This document shows positions 1-8,646 of a DNA stretch of 34,683 bases, in pieces. The translations under genes and the position numbers were made by a program. The notes under the pieces were generated by a model. That model worked only from the letters and a program-made list of their open reading frames with translations. It had not been told where the DNA came from and ran no database searches. This DNA comes from an uncultured Anaerotruncus sp. (GTDB lineage Bacteria > Bacillota > Clostridia > Oscillospirales > Ruminococcaceae): NCBI GenBank assembly GCA_904398655.1, contig CAJFPF010000081.1, forward strand, positions 1-34,683, in the 5' to 3' direction. Every line of letters starts with the position of its first letter. Within the stretch, counting starts at the first letter, position 1.

Positions 1-1
1 G

Positions 2-1141
2 GACGCCTACTGCGGCATGCTCAACGCCAGCTACAACCTGAAGCTGCGCAACCTGAGGGCCTATATCCCCGAGTACCCGGTGGGCACTGCGGAGGAGTGC
101 GCCGACATGATCCATGAGTTTGCCCCCATTGCCCGGGCTGTGCTGGCTCTGCGGGATCTGAAGATCATCTCCTTCGGTCCCCGGCCCCAGGACTTTTTGG
201 CCTGCAACGCCCCCATCAAGCAGCTCTACAACCTCCATGTGGAGATTGAGGAAAACAGCGAGCTGGACCTGTTCGAGGCGTTCCACAAGCATGCCGGAGA
301 CCCCCGCATCCCCGATGTGGTGGCGGATATGGCCAATGAATTGGGGGAGGGCAACAAGATGCCCGGCATCCTGCCCCAGCTGGCCCAATATGAGCTCACC
401 CTGTTGGACTGGGTGGAGGCCCACCGGGGCTCCCGCAAATATGTGGCCATCGCCGGCAAATGCTGGCCCGCCTTCCAGACCCAGTTCGGCTTTGTGCCCT
501 GCTATGTGAACAGCCGCCTCACCAGCCGTGGGATCCCCGTCTCCTGCGAGGTGGATATCTATGGCGCCCTCAGCGAGTACATCGGCGCGGTGGTAACCCA
601 GGATGCGGTCACCCTTCTGGACATCAACAACAGCGTGCCCGCCTCCCTCTATGACCAGCAGATCAAGGGCCGCTATCCCTATGCCCACACCGACACCTTC
701 ATGGGCTTCCACTGCGGCAACACCCCCTCCTGCAAACTGGCCGCCTGTGAGATGCGCTACCAGAAGATTATGGCCCGAACCCTGCCCCAGGAGGTCACCC
801 AGGGCACCTTGGAGGGCGACATCGCCTCCGGCCCCATCACCTTCTTCCGTCTCCAGAGCACCTCTGACGCCCAGCTGCGGGCCTATATTGCCCAGGGTGA
901 GGTGCTGCCGGTTCCCACCGGCTCCTTTGGCGGCATCGGTGTCTTCGCCATCCCGGAGATGGGCCGGTTCTACCGCCACGTGCTCATCGAGAAGAACTTC
1001 CCCCACCACGGAGCGGTGGCCTTCGGCCATGTGGGCCGCACCCTCTTTGAGGTGTTCAAGCTCATTGGTGTGGATGTGAACGAGATCGGCTACAACCAAC
1101 CCAGAGGGGTCCGCTATCCCACCGAGAACCCCTTTGCCTGA
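2..1141 (+). CDS. Sugar isomerase of the L-fucose/L-arabinose isomerase superfamily, 3' part (5' end outside window)
   Basis: The reading frame is open from base 2, with D-A-Y-C-G before the first internal Met at base 17, so the gene begins upstream of the window. About 379 residues are visible. Family members run to roughly 470-500 residues, so around 100 N-terminal residues are probably missing. The segments VSCEVDIYGALSEYIGA, TLLDINN and MGFHCGNTP resemble the catalytic and C-terminal domains of L-fucose and L-arabinose isomerases, which interconvert aldoses and ketoses using a divalent metal. The exact sugar cannot be told. It converges on the ula-like operon and is separated from it by a terminator, so it is not co-transcribed with it. 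The superfamily assignment is firm; the substrate is not. Confidence 0.75.
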   Translation, partial: DAYCGMLNASYNLKLRNLRAYIPEYPVGTAEECADMIHEFAPIARAVLALRDLKIISFGPRPQDFLACNAPIKQLYNLHVEIEENSELDLFEAFHKHAGDPRIPDVVADMANELGEGNKMPGILPQLAQYELTLLDWVEAHRGSRKYVAIAGKCWPAFQTQFGFVPCYVNSRLTSRGIPVSCEVDIYGALSEYIGAVVTQDAVTLLDINNSVPASLYDQQIKGRYPYAHTDTFMGFHCGNTPSCKLAACEMRYQKIMARTLPQEVTQGTLEGDIASGPITFFRLQSTSDAQLRAYIAQGEVLPVPTGSFGGIGVFAIPEMGRFYRHVLIEKNFPHHGAVAFGHVGRTLFEVFKLIGVDVNEIGYNQPRGVRYPTENPFA

Positions 1142-1162
1142 GAACCTCTCTCCAGCAGAATA

Positions 1163-1210
1163 AAAGCAGTGCAGCCCCCGGGCAAGTTTGCCCGGGGGCT
1201 GCACTGCTTT
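1163..1210. terminator. Bidirectional rho-independent terminator
   Basis: A near-perfect inverted repeat pairs AAAGCAGTGCAGCCCCCGGG (from 1163) with its complement ending at 1210 around a very short loop. It lies between the ends of two convergent genes. On the minus strand the stem is followed by TTTTATT, and on the plus strand it ends in TTT, so it can stop transcription from both sides. Confidence 0.9.
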
Positions 1211-1255
1211 ACACAGAAAAAAAGAAAAGAAGGAAAAAACAAAATAAATGGGATA

Positions 1256-2101
1256 TCAAGCGGTCTGGGAAAGAAACTTTCCCCGCAAAAAGCCGCTGGC
1301 CGCCGCCAAATCCTGCCGCCAGCTATCCCCTCCGGTATACCAAAATTCCGCCAGATAGCGTCGGACACCCAATTTCCAGCCGGTCTGGATCATGCCGGAA
1401 AAGTCCACATGGCCGGTGCCATAGGGGATCTCCCGAAACCTGCCGGGGACCGTCTCCTTCAGATGGATGGCGGCGATAGCGCCGGCGCCGCTGGCCAAAT
1501 CGCCCAGCGCGTCCCCCCCTTCGGAGAGGGCGGCATTGGTGATGTTGCCCACATCGGGATAGACCAACAGATAGGGGGAATCCATCCGGCGCACCCAGGC
1601 CATGGCTTTGCCCACTGTGTTGATAAAGGGAGTCTCCATCGTCTCAAACGCCAAGGGCACCCCATATTTTTCCGCCAGCTCCACACTGCGGGCCAAATTT
1701 TCCGCAAAATAGGCCTCTGTCTGAGGGGTGGAGGGCTCGTAGTAAACGTCATAGCCCGCCAGCTGGATGACCCGCAGGCCCAGATCGCGGGCCAACAGGA
1801 TCGCCTGTTCCATAATCCGCAGGCTTTCTGCCCGTACCTGGGGGTCCATGCTGCCCAGTGGGAACCGGCGGTGGCCGGAAAGGCACATGCTCTCCAACCG
1901 GATCCCCGCCCGGTCCATCTCCTCCAACAGCTCCACGCGCTGGCGGCCGCTCATCTCCAAGCGGGCCAGCTTTTCGTCGCTCTCATCCACGCTCAGTTCC
2001 ACATAGTCAAACCCGCCCTGGCGGGCGGCTTCCAACTTCTCCCGCCAGCTGAGGGCGGAGGGCATCGCCTTTTCATAAAGGCCCAGAAGATAGCTGTTCA
2101 T
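1256..2101 (-). CDS. ulaE: L-ribulose-5-phosphate 3-epimerase (L-xylulose-5-phosphate 3-epimerase), UlaE/SgbU family
   Basis: The 281-residue protein is close in length to E. coli UlaE (284) and aligns along its whole length with that sequence as I recall it: GLYEKAMP at the start, FDYVELSVDESDEKLARL near 31-48, MCLSGHRRFPLGS at 72-84 and VIQLAGYDVYY at 111-121. UlaE interconverts L-xylulose-5-phosphate and L-ribulose-5-phosphate in the cytoplasm, late in L-ascorbate and 3-keto-L-gulonate breakdown. The family is a metal-dependent TIM barrel, and the expected ligands are present as E153 (AFETME), D183 (YPDVGN), H213 (AIHLKE) and E252 (LAEFWY). Its start overlaps the stop of the preceding gene as ATGA, so translation is probably coupled. 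It is the last gene of the operon and ends at the bidirectional terminator. Confidence 0.93.
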   Translation of the reverse strand: MNSYLLGLYEKAMPSALSWREKLEAARQGGFDYVELSVDESDEKLARLEMSGRQRVELLEEMDRAGIRLESMCLSGHRRFPLGSMDPQVRAESLRIMEQAILLARDLGLRVIQLAGYDVYYEPSTPQTEAYFAENLARSVELAEKYGVPLAFETMETPFINTVGKAMAWVRRMDSPYLLVYPDVGNITNAALSEGGDALGDLASGAGAIAAIHLKETVPGRFREIPYGTGHVDFSGMIQTGWKLGVRRYLAEFWYTGGDSWRQDLAAASGFLRGKFLSQTA

Positions 2102-3153
2102 CGGCCATCCTCCGACAGGGTGTAGACCGCGACCTCGTTGATCTCCCGGTTGGTGGAGATCAAAATCTCCTGTCCGTCCACCTGGTCATGCCAGACGTTG
2201 GCCGGCCCCACGTCGTGATCCAGCACCGTGAGCGCGAAGCCGCCCTCTGTGGAATAGGTCAGGCAACACAGGTCCCTCTGACCCTTCCGGTGCCCGATCA
2301 CCGCCGCCGGGCGTCCACAGAGGATGCCCCCCCAGATGGCGTGGGAGAATTCCAACGGCTGGGGATGGGCATAGATCTCCTGATAGCCTCCCGGCGTCCT
2401 GTGGTAGACCTTCAGCCAGTCCCCATGAAACGGCCCCACGGTAACCATCTCGTCCACGCCGTCCCCGTCAAAGTCCACCATGGCCACATCGCTCACCGGC
2501 TGATCCAACAGCTTTTGGATCTCCCAGCTGCCGCCGGGGACAGCTGGCGGAGTGAACTGGAAGACCCCCCGTTCACTGGTCACCAGGCCGGTCTGCTGGC
2601 CCTGATCCAGATAGCGCAGGTAGCCGTGGTTTTTGAGTTGGTCGTCCAACAGCACCTCCAGCTGCAAAGGTTGGGCGGCGTTGAGCTGGTTGGGATCGTC
2701 AGGCACCTGGCAGCCGTACACCTTGCCGGGATGGCTCCAATCGTCCTTATAGTCCCGGCCGGAGCAGATGGTGCAGGCAATCAGATAGTAGTGGCCGCCC
2801 CGTTCCAGCAGGTCAAAGCGGTGGACATGGGGCAGCTCCGCCAAAATCTCCACCTGCCAGCCGTTGGGGCCGGGGGTGGCCTTCACAATTTTGGCCTCTT
2901 TGGAATCGTTGGGGGAATAGAACTTCCAGGTGGCCAAAAAGGCGCCCGTATCCCCCGGGCAGGGCACCAGGGACATGGTGCCGCCCGGGTCCCCCGGCCA
3001 GATCTGTTCCTCCAGGTTGCCATGCGCATCAAACAGCAGGCAGGGGAAATCCTTTTCTGAGGCCACTACAAAGTGCTTTTTGCCATCCTTTTGCAGCGCG
3101 CAGACAGAATAGCATTTTGTCAGGTCGGAAATGACCCGTTTACTCGCTTTCAT
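2098..3153 (-). CDS. Cytoplasmic FG-GAP/VCBS-like (beta-propeller?) protein of unknown function in the ula-like operon
   Basis: This 351-residue protein is not a family I can name. The start at 3153 is preceded by GGGGAGGAG with good spacing; upstream in-frame codons would run into ulaG. There is no signal peptide or membrane segment, so it should be cytoplasmic. Residues 224-240 carry VDFDGDGVDEMVTVG, the calcium-loop pattern of FG-GAP/VCBS propeller blades. Several other stretches look like degenerate blades rich in W, G and D. Histidines stand at VHRFD (110-114), KNHGYL (175-180) and NVWHDQ (319-324). Most FG-GAP proteins are exported, so a cytoplasmic one between ulaG and ulaE is unusual. 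A catalytic role on a sugar acid, or a metabolite-binding role, are both possible. I can only infer that it serves the pathway. Confidence 0.75.
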   Translation of the reverse strand: MKASKRVISDLTKCYSVCALQKDGKKHFVVASEKDFPCLLFDAHGNLEEQIWPGDPGGTMSLVPCPGDTGAFLATWKFYSPNDSKEAKIVKATPGPNGWQVEILAELPHVHRFDLLERGGHYYLIACTICSGRDYKDDWSHPGKVYGCQVPDDPNQLNAAQPLQLEVLLDDQLKNHGYLRYLDQGQQTGLVTSERGVFQFTPPAVPGGSWEIQKLLDQPVSDVAMVDFDGDGVDEMVTVGPFHGDWLKVYHRTPGGYQEIYAHPQPLEFSHAIWGGILCGRPAAVIGHRKGQRDLCCLTYSTEGGFALTVLDHDVGPANVWHDQVDGQEILISTNREINEVAVYTLSEDGR

Positions 3154-3169
3154 TTGAATCTCCTCCCCA

Positions 3170-4234
3170 TCACAGGAAGCTGTTGTAGGGGGTGTTGATG
3201 GGCACGGTGAAACAGTCGTCAAAGCCGCGGGGATAGTGATAGCGCCGCTTCTGGGCGTCCCCGGGATAGGTAAACTTTCCGCCCACCTGCCAGATGAAGG
3301 GGGTGAAATCGTAGCCCATCAGGTCCTTTTTGCGGTCGTACAGGTCCAAAATCTCCATGGGGTCGGCCTGGAAGTTGGTCCAAATATCATGGTGCAGGGG
3401 GATAACTACCTTGGCCTTCAGCGCCTCCGCCATCCGCAGGATGTCACAGGCGGTCATCTTGTCGGTGATGCCCCGGGGATTTTCGCCATAGGAGCCGAAC
3501 GCCACGTCGATCTGGTAGTCGTTGCCATGTTTGGCGTAATAGTTGGAATAGTGGGAGTCCCCGCTGTGGTAGACGGTGCCGGCAGGGGTCTCAATCACAT
3601 AGTTGACCGCCTTCTGGTCCATGAAGTCCAGGGGGATGTTCTTCAGATCCCCCTCGGGTGGGGCGGTGATCAAAGCGGTACGGTCAAACGACTCCACCGC
3701 GGTGATCTTCAGGTCCTTGATGGTGATGGTGTCGCCGGGTTTGACCACAATGCAGCGGTCGGCGGGGACCCCCCAATCGATGAGCTTATCCACCACCGCC
3801 TGCGGGCCGATGAAGGGCACGGTGGGCGGGCAGTTGCGCAGCACCGCGGCACACAGGTTCACATCCATATGGTCGTTGTGGTCGTGGGTGGAGAGCACCG
3901 CGTCGATCTGGGTCACCGCGAAGGGGTCGAACACCACCGGCACCGCCCGCAGGTTGGGCTGCAGCTTCTTGCCGCCGCACATCCGGGCCATCTGGTGCTG
4001 GGGATCGATCCATTTTTTCTTTTTGGTGCGCTTGCCGGTGCCGCACCACACATCGATGCAGATGTTGGTGGCATTCTCCGTCTTCAGCCACACGCCTGTG
4101 CAGCCCAGCCACCACATGGAGAAGGTCCCCGGCGCCACCTGTTCTTCCTCAATCTCCTCGTTCAGCCAGGTGCCCCACTCGGGAAATGTATTCAAAATCC
4201 AGGACTCCCTGGTGATTTCATCCACTTTGCTCAT
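3170..4234 (-). CDS. ulaG: L-ascorbate-6-phosphate lactonase UlaG
   Basis: The protein is 354 residues, the same length as E. coli UlaG, and matches that sequence as I recall it along its length: [21 protein letters not shown] near the start, [13 protein letters not shown] at 41-53, [17 protein letters not shown]-like at 221-237, and [13 protein letters not shown] at 331-343. UlaG is a cytoplasmic metallo-beta-lactamase-fold enzyme that hydrolyses L-ascorbate-6-phosphate to 3-keto-L-gulonate-6-phosphate. The metal motif HDHNDH is at 117-122, D226 lies in [10 protein letters not shown], and HHDIW is at 281-285. AAGGAGG lies a few bases before the ATG at 4234, and that ATG overlaps the kinase stop (ATGA). 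It follows a sugar kinase rather than PTS genes, which is unlike the E. coli ula operon. Confidence 0.96.
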   Translation of the reverse strand: MSKVDEITRESWILNTFPEWGTWLNEEIEEEQVAPGTFSMWWLGCTGVWLKTENATNICIDVWCGTGKRTKKKKWIDPQHQMARMCGGKKLQPNLRAVPVVFDPFAVTQIDAVLSTHDHNDHMDVNLCAAVLRNCPPTVPFIGPQAVVDKLIDWGVPADRCIVVKPGDTITIKDLKITAVESFDRTALITAPPEGDLKNIPLDFMDQKAVNYVIETPAGTVYHSGDSHYSNYYAKHGNDYQIDVAFGSYGENPRGITDKMTACDILRMAEALKAKVVIPLHHDIWTNFQADPMEILDLYDRKKDLMGYDFTPFIWQVGGKFTYPGDAQKRRYHYPRGFDDCFTVPINTPYNSFL

Positions 4235-5754
4235 GTTGTTTCCTCCTTCTTGGTTTGACATTGGGTTTGGTTGAATGGCCTAAAAAAGCCCTGTGGGATC
4301 CATCGATAGATCTGCCGGCGCGCCAGGTTGATATTGAAATAGCGCTCCTGGTTTTCCGGCTGGGGGGAAAAGGTACGGATCTCCCCCAAGAGGCCCTTGC
4401 AGGCCGTCGCTGCATCCGGTTGCCATCCCAGAGCGGCTGCGGTGTTCCCCCAAATTCCTCGGAGGGTGGCCTCCGCGTCCTGGGGGACGGACAGGGGCAC
4501 ACCATACATATCCGCTTGGATCTGGTCAAATAGGTCATTTTTGCATAGCCCGCCGGAGCAGACCGCCTGGCGGGGGCTGACCCCCGTCTTACGCATCAGC
4601 TCCACACACTCCCAAAGCTCCCCGGCCAGGCCCTCCAAAACGGCCCGGGCCAGATCCCCCTGGGTGGTATGGAACCCGATGTTGCAAAACATACCGCGGG
4701 CGTCCGCGTCCCAATCGGGCATTCCCCGGCCCATCAGGTCGGGCAGGGCGATGACGCCGCCCGCCCCTGGCGGGGACTGGGCCGCCGCCTGATCCAAGGG
4801 GCCGTAATCTGAAGAACGGCAGGCCTGGCGTACAAACCAGTCGTACACCATCCCCGACGCCAGGGTAGACGCCTCCAGGATATAGGTCCCGGGCAGAGCG
4901 GATAGGTTGCAGATCAGATTGCGGTCGGGGTCCCAGACCGGCTTTTCCACTGGTGTAATCACATAGGCACCGGTGCCACAGTTGACGGAAAACTCCCCGG
5001 GATGGGCCACTCCCAGCCCCAGTGTGGCACACTGCTGGTCCCCGCCCGCGCTCACCACCGGTACCGGTTGGGAGAGCCCCAGGAGTTTGTGGAAGTTCCC
5101 CTGGGTCCGGCCGCAGACCGCCCCCGGCTCCACCAGGGCGCACAGGTGGTCCCTGCGGGCCCCAAACAGTTCCAATAGGGGTTCCGACCAGACCTTCCGC
5201 TCCAGGTCCAAAAGGCAGGAACGGCTGGCCACCGAAAGGTCGGTGACATATCCGCCTGTCATCCGGTGGAGCAGAAATTCATGGACACCCAACAGCTTAT
5301 AGACATGTGCCCACACTTCGGGCTCCTCCCGCTTGAGCCACAGGATTTTGGGCGCGGTCGGCACCGGTGTTGCCCGCATCCCGCAGATCCGATGGATGTC
5401 CAGCTGGCGGTTGGCCCAGTCGCACAGGGATTGGGTGCGTTTATCCTGCCACATGATGACAGGACGCAGGGGCTTCCCCTCCCGATCCACCGGGATTAAA
5501 GAGGAACGCTGGGAGGCCAGGCCAATTCCCTGGATTTTGCAGCCTGCCTGACTACAAAACACCCCCGCCTCCTTGGCGATCTCCTCCAGCGCCTGTAAAA
5601 ACACCTGAGGATCCTGCTCCACACGGCCGTCCGGAGCGGATGTCACCCGGTACCGCACCTGGTGCAGGAAGAGCAGCCGCCCCTGCGGGTCATAGATGCC
5701 GCCGCGCATGCTGGAGGTGCCAGCGTCCAGCGCCAGAAGCGTTTCAGTCGGCAT
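4231..5754 (-). CDS. FGGY-family carbohydrate kinase, candidate L-ascorbate or 3-keto-L-gulonate kinase
   Basis: The 507 residues have the two-domain FGGY layout: the N-terminal phosphate loop [16 protein letters not shown] at 7-22, substrate-site MWQDKR at 101-106, the presumed catalytic base D239 in [21 protein letters not shown] at 258-265 and a C-terminal [13 protein letters not shown] motif. FGGY kinases phosphorylate polyols, ketoses and sugar acids with ATP. The nearest-looking groups are xylulokinase, gluconokinase and LyxK, but I cannot fix the substrate from sequence. Its start lies inside the 3' end of the upstream ATPase gene (11 bp overlap) and its stop overlaps ulaG. That tight coupling suggests it makes the UlaG substrate, L-ascorbate-6-phosphate, in place of the missing PTS. 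Phosphorylation of 3-keto-L-gulonate or L-xylulose is the alternative. Confidence 0.85.
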   Translation of the reverse strand: MPTETLLALDAGTSSMRGGIYDPQGRLLFLHQVRYRVTSAPDGRVEQDPQVFLQALEEIAKEAGVFCSQAGCKIQGIGLASQRSSLIPVDREGKPLRPVIMWQDKRTQSLCDWANRQLDIHRICGMRATPVPTAPKILWLKREEPEVWAHVYKLLGVHEFLLHRMTGGYVTDLSVASRSCLLDLERKVWSEPLLELFGARRDHLCALVEPGAVCGRTQGNFHKLLGLSQPVPVVSAGGDQQCATLGLGVAHPGEFSVNCGTGAYVITPVEKPVWDPDRNLICNLSALPGTYILEASTLASGMVYDWFVRQACRSSDYGPLDQAAAQSPPGAGGVIALPDLMGRGMPDWDADARGMFCNIGFHTTQGDLARAVLEGLAGELWECVELMRKTGVSPRQAVCSGGLCKNDLFDQIQADMYGVPLSVPQDAEATLRGIWGNTAAALGWQPDAATACKGLLGEIRTFSPQPENQERYFNINLARRQIYRWIPQGFFRPFNQTQCQTKKEETT

Positions 5755-6739
5755 CCTTCGGCCCCTCCCCGGCCTCCCCCGCCAGATGGCAGGCTACAAA
5801 GTGGCCGGGCAGCACCTCCCGCAGTTGGGGCTCCTGTTCCCGGCAGATGGCGCAGGCCCGTTCACAGCGGGTGTGGAACTTACAGCCGGAAGGTGGATTG
5901 ATGGGATTGGGTACCTCCCCCCTCAGGACAATCCGTTTTTTGTCGTAGAACGGATCCGGAATGGGGATGGAGGACATGAGGGCCTGGGTATATGGGTGCA
6001 GGCAGTGCTCAAAGATCTCGTCCGAATCGGAGATCTCCACCAGCTTCCCCAGGTACATCACGCCCACCCGGTGGGAGATGTGCTTTACCGCTGCCATGCC
6101 GTGGGCAATGAACAGATAGGAGACCTTGTACTCCTCCTGGAGATCCTTCAACAGGTTTAGGATCTGGGCCTGCACCGACACATCCAAGGCGGAGACCGGC
6201 TCATCGCAGACGATCAGCTTGGGGTTTAGGATCAAAGCCCGGCCGATGGCAATCCGCTGGCGCTGGCCGCCGGAGAACTCATGGGGATATTTTTTGGCGT
6301 CCAGAGGGCTTAAACGCACCACCTGGAGCATCTCTTTGACCCGGGCGTCAATCTCCTGGCGGGTGCCGTAGTGGTGTTTTTTCAACGGCTCCGCAAACAG
6401 CTCCCCCACCGTCATCTGAGGATTCAAGGAGCCAAAGGGGTCCTGGAAGACGATTTGGATATTTTTGCGCTCCCGGCGCAGGGCCTCCCCCTGCAATTTG
6501 GTCAGATCCCGCCCCTCAAACAGGATCTCGCCGCTGTCCGCGTTCAGGAGCCGTACCACCATCTTGCCAATGGTGGTCTTGCCGCATCCACTCTCCCCCA
6601 CCAGTCCAAACGTCTCGCCCTGGCGGATTTGGAAGTTGACGTCGTCCACCGCTTTTACATATCCCACCGTCTTTTTGAGGATTCCGGCGCGAATGGGGAA
6701 ATATTTTTTCAAATGTTTGACTTCCAACAGGTTTTCCAT
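5744..6739 (-). CDS. ABC transporter ATP-binding protein, Opp/Dpp type (DppF-like)
   Basis: This 331-residue ATPase powers an Opp/Dpp-type importer. Walker A GESGCGKTT is at 48-56, followed by the signature SGGQRQRIAIGRALI and Walker B LIVCDEPVSALD. The C-terminus has the cysteine-containing oligopeptide-type extension (CKFHTRCERACAIC), typical of OppF/DppF. It starts 6 bp after the stop of its partner ATPase and overlaps the kinase downstream by 11 bp, so transport and phosphorylation genes are translated as one block. Family-5 systems carry peptides, nickel and, in several bacteria, oligosaccharides; the gene context here points to a sugar-like substrate. Confidence 0.93.
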   Translation of the reverse strand: MENLLEVKHLKKYFPIRAGILKKTVGYVKAVDDVNFQIRQGETFGLVGESGCGKTTIGKMVVRLLNADSGEILFEGRDLTKLQGEALRRERKNIQIVFQDPFGSLNPQMTVGELFAEPLKKHHYGTRQEIDARVKEMLQVVRLSPLDAKKYPHEFSGGQRQRIAIGRALILNPKLIVCDEPVSALDVSVQAQILNLLKDLQEEYKVSYLFIAHGMAAVKHISHRVGVMYLGKLVEISDSDEIFEHCLHPYTQALMSSIPIPDPFYDKKRIVLRGEVPNPINPPSGCKFHTRCERACAICREQEPQLREVLPGHFVACHLAGEAGEGPKDAD

Positions 6740-6745
6740 CGTTGT

Positions 6746-7750
6746 TCACACCCCCTGCGCACAGCCAGCCGCCTGCTGGGCCTTCCAACAGCGGACCTGA
6801 TGCTCCTCCCCGATCTCCACCAGCTGCGGCTGCTGGGTCTTGCAGATCTCCATGCAGTCGGGGCAGCGGTCGTGGAACGCGCAGCCCTGGGGCATCTGGG
6901 CAAAGTTGGGGACATTTCCTTCAATATTGTATAGGCGGTCGCACTTCTCGTGCAATTTGGGCATGGCCTTCATCAGTCCCTCGGTATAGGGATGGGCAGG
7001 GCTGCGGAACAGGTCGGTAACCTTGGCCACCTCCATGATCCGGCCCGCGTACATGACAATGGCCCTCTGGCAGGTCTCCGCCACCACCCCCAGGTCGTGG
7101 GTGATATACATGACCGTCATGCCGTTCTTCTTTTGCAGGTCCCCGATCAGCTCCAAAATCTGGGCCTGAATGGTGGGGTCCAAAGCGGTCGTGGGCTCAT
7201 CCGCGATGAGCAGCTCCGGGCTGCAGCAGAGAGCCATCGCAATCATCACCCGTTGGCGCATGCCGCCCGACAGCTCGTGGGGATAGCAGTTGTAACGGGA
7301 TTCCGGCGACTGGATGCCCACCATCTTCAGCATGTGGATGGCGCGGCGCTTGGCCTCCGCTTTGGTAATCTTCTGGTGGAGCAGCAGTGCCTCGCTGATC
7401 TGGTAGCCGCAGGTGAGCACCGGGTTCAGGGAGGTCATGGGCTCCTGGAAGATCATGGCCACCTTCTCTCCCCGAAAGCTGCACATCTGGTTTTCGGTAT
7501 ACTTGAGCACGTTTTGGTTAGGGTCCCCTTCAAACAGCACCTCCCCGCCCAAAATCTGGGCCGGGGGCTCCGGAATCAGGCGCATCAGGGTCTTGGAGGT
7601 GACGCTCTTGCCGGAGCCGGACTCCCCCACAATTCCCAGGACCTCCCCCTTATAGATGTTGAAATTCACATCGTAGAGGATCTGGGTCACGCGGCCCTCC
7701 TCGCGAAAGGCGGTGGACAGGTTCTTCACCTGGATCAGAATGTCTTTCAT
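6746..7750 (-). CDS. ABC transporter ATP-binding protein, Opp/Dpp type (DppD-like)
   Basis: The second ATPase of the importer, 334 residues. Walker A GESGSGKS is at 42-49; the signature [15 protein letters not shown] and Walker [13 protein letters not shown] follow. The C-terminal tail has the oligopeptide-type motif [16 protein letters not shown], which in this family can bind an iron-sulphur cluster. Such importers use a D/F heterodimer of ATPases under the two permeases. GGGAGG precedes the ATG at 7750, 15 bases after the permease stop. Confidence 0.93.
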   Translation of the reverse strand: MKDILIQVKNLSTAFREEGRVTQILYDVNFNIYKGEVLGIVGESGSGKSVTSKTLMRLIPEPPAQILGGEVLFEGDPNQNVLKYTENQMCSFRGEKVAMIFQEPMTSLNPVLTCGYQISEALLLHQKITKAEAKRRAIHMLKMVGIQSPESRYNCYPHELSGGMRQRVMIAMALCCSPELLIADEPTTALDPTIQAQILELIGDLQKKNGMTVMYITHDLGVVAETCQRAIVMYAGRIMEVAKVTDLFRSPAHPYTEGLMKAMPKLHEKCDRLYNIEGNVPNFAQMPQGCAFHDRCPDCMEICKTQQPQLVEIGEEHQVRCWKAQQAAGCAQGV

Positions 7751-7765
7751 TGCGCTGCCTCCCTC

Positions 7766-8632
7766 TCAATCCATCTTCAGGCGTACGTCCAGCGCGTCCC
7801 GCAGGCCGTCGCCCACAAAGTTCAGCGCCAGCACCACCACGACGATGGCGATCCCAGGGAAGACGCTCATCCATGGGGCCATGGACAGGTAGTTATAGCC
7901 GGTTTTCAGCATGGTCCCCCAACTGGCCTCCGGGGCCTGGACGCCCACACCCAAAAAGCTCATGGTCGCCTCCGAAAGGATGGCCGACGCCGCGGCCAGG
8001 GACGCCTGGACAATGATGACCGAGGAGACGTTTGGCAGCACATAGCGGATGAGGATCTCAAACCAGTTGAGGCCGACGGAAACAGCGTTCTCAATGTATT
8101 CCCTCTCCCGGACGGTGAGCACCATGCCGCGGACAATCCGGGCAAAGGCGGGGACATAGGCCACGCCGATGGCAATCATGACGTTGCGCATCCCGGGGCC
8201 CAAAATCGCGCTGATGGTCAGGGCAAACATGACCATTGGGAAGGCGGAGAGGGCTTCGATGAACTTGGAAATCACCAGGTCCACCCAGCCGCCCACATAG
8301 CCGGACACCAGCCCCAGGGCGGTGCCCGCCACCAGGGAGATCGCCACCGCCACCACGCTGACCAACATGGTCAGCCGGGCGCCATAGATCACCCGGCTGA
8401 GTACGTCGCGGCCCATTTCATCCGTCCCAAAGGGGTGGGACAAGCTGGGGCCCTGGAGTGCTTCAGGGGTATTGATGGCCTGGGGGTCGTATGGGCTCAG
8501 GAAATCCCCAAAGATCACCAGGATCACCAGAATGGCGCAGACCACCAACCCAATGGCAGCCACCCGCCGGCGGATCAGCTTGCGCCAGACCTTATAGAAA
8601 TTGGAAGCTTTCAACTCTTCAAAACGTTTCAT
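7766..8632 (-). CDS. ABC transporter permease, DppC-like
   Basis: The 288-residue inner-membrane permease has an N-terminal cytoplasmic segment, a first helix near 26-45 (AIGLVVCAILVILVIFGDF), the family motif LSPYDPQAINTPEAL and HPFGTDEMGRDVLSRVIYGAR, and a C-terminal binding-protein-dependent transport domain of about five helices. YVLPNVSS lies in the EAA loop that contacts the ATPases. The HPxGTDxxGRD motif is diagnostic of the DppC/OppC family. It starts 14 bp after the dppB-like stop behind a G-rich ribosome binding site. Confidence 0.93.
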   Translation of the reverse strand: MKRFEELKASNFYKVWRKLIRRRVAAIGLVVCAILVILVIFGDFLSPYDPQAINTPEALQGPSLSHPFGTDEMGRDVLSRVIYGARLTMLVSVVAVAISLVAGTALGLVSGYVGGWVDLVISKFIEALSAFPMVMFALTISAILGPGMRNVMIAIGVAYVPAFARIVRGMVLTVREREYIENAVSVGLNWFEILIRYVLPNVSSVIIVQASLAAASAILSEATMSFLGVGVQAPEASWGTMLKTGYNYLSMAPWMSVFPGIAIVVVVLALNFVGDGLRDALDVRLKMD

Positions 8633-8646
8633 CGTCTGACCCCCCC

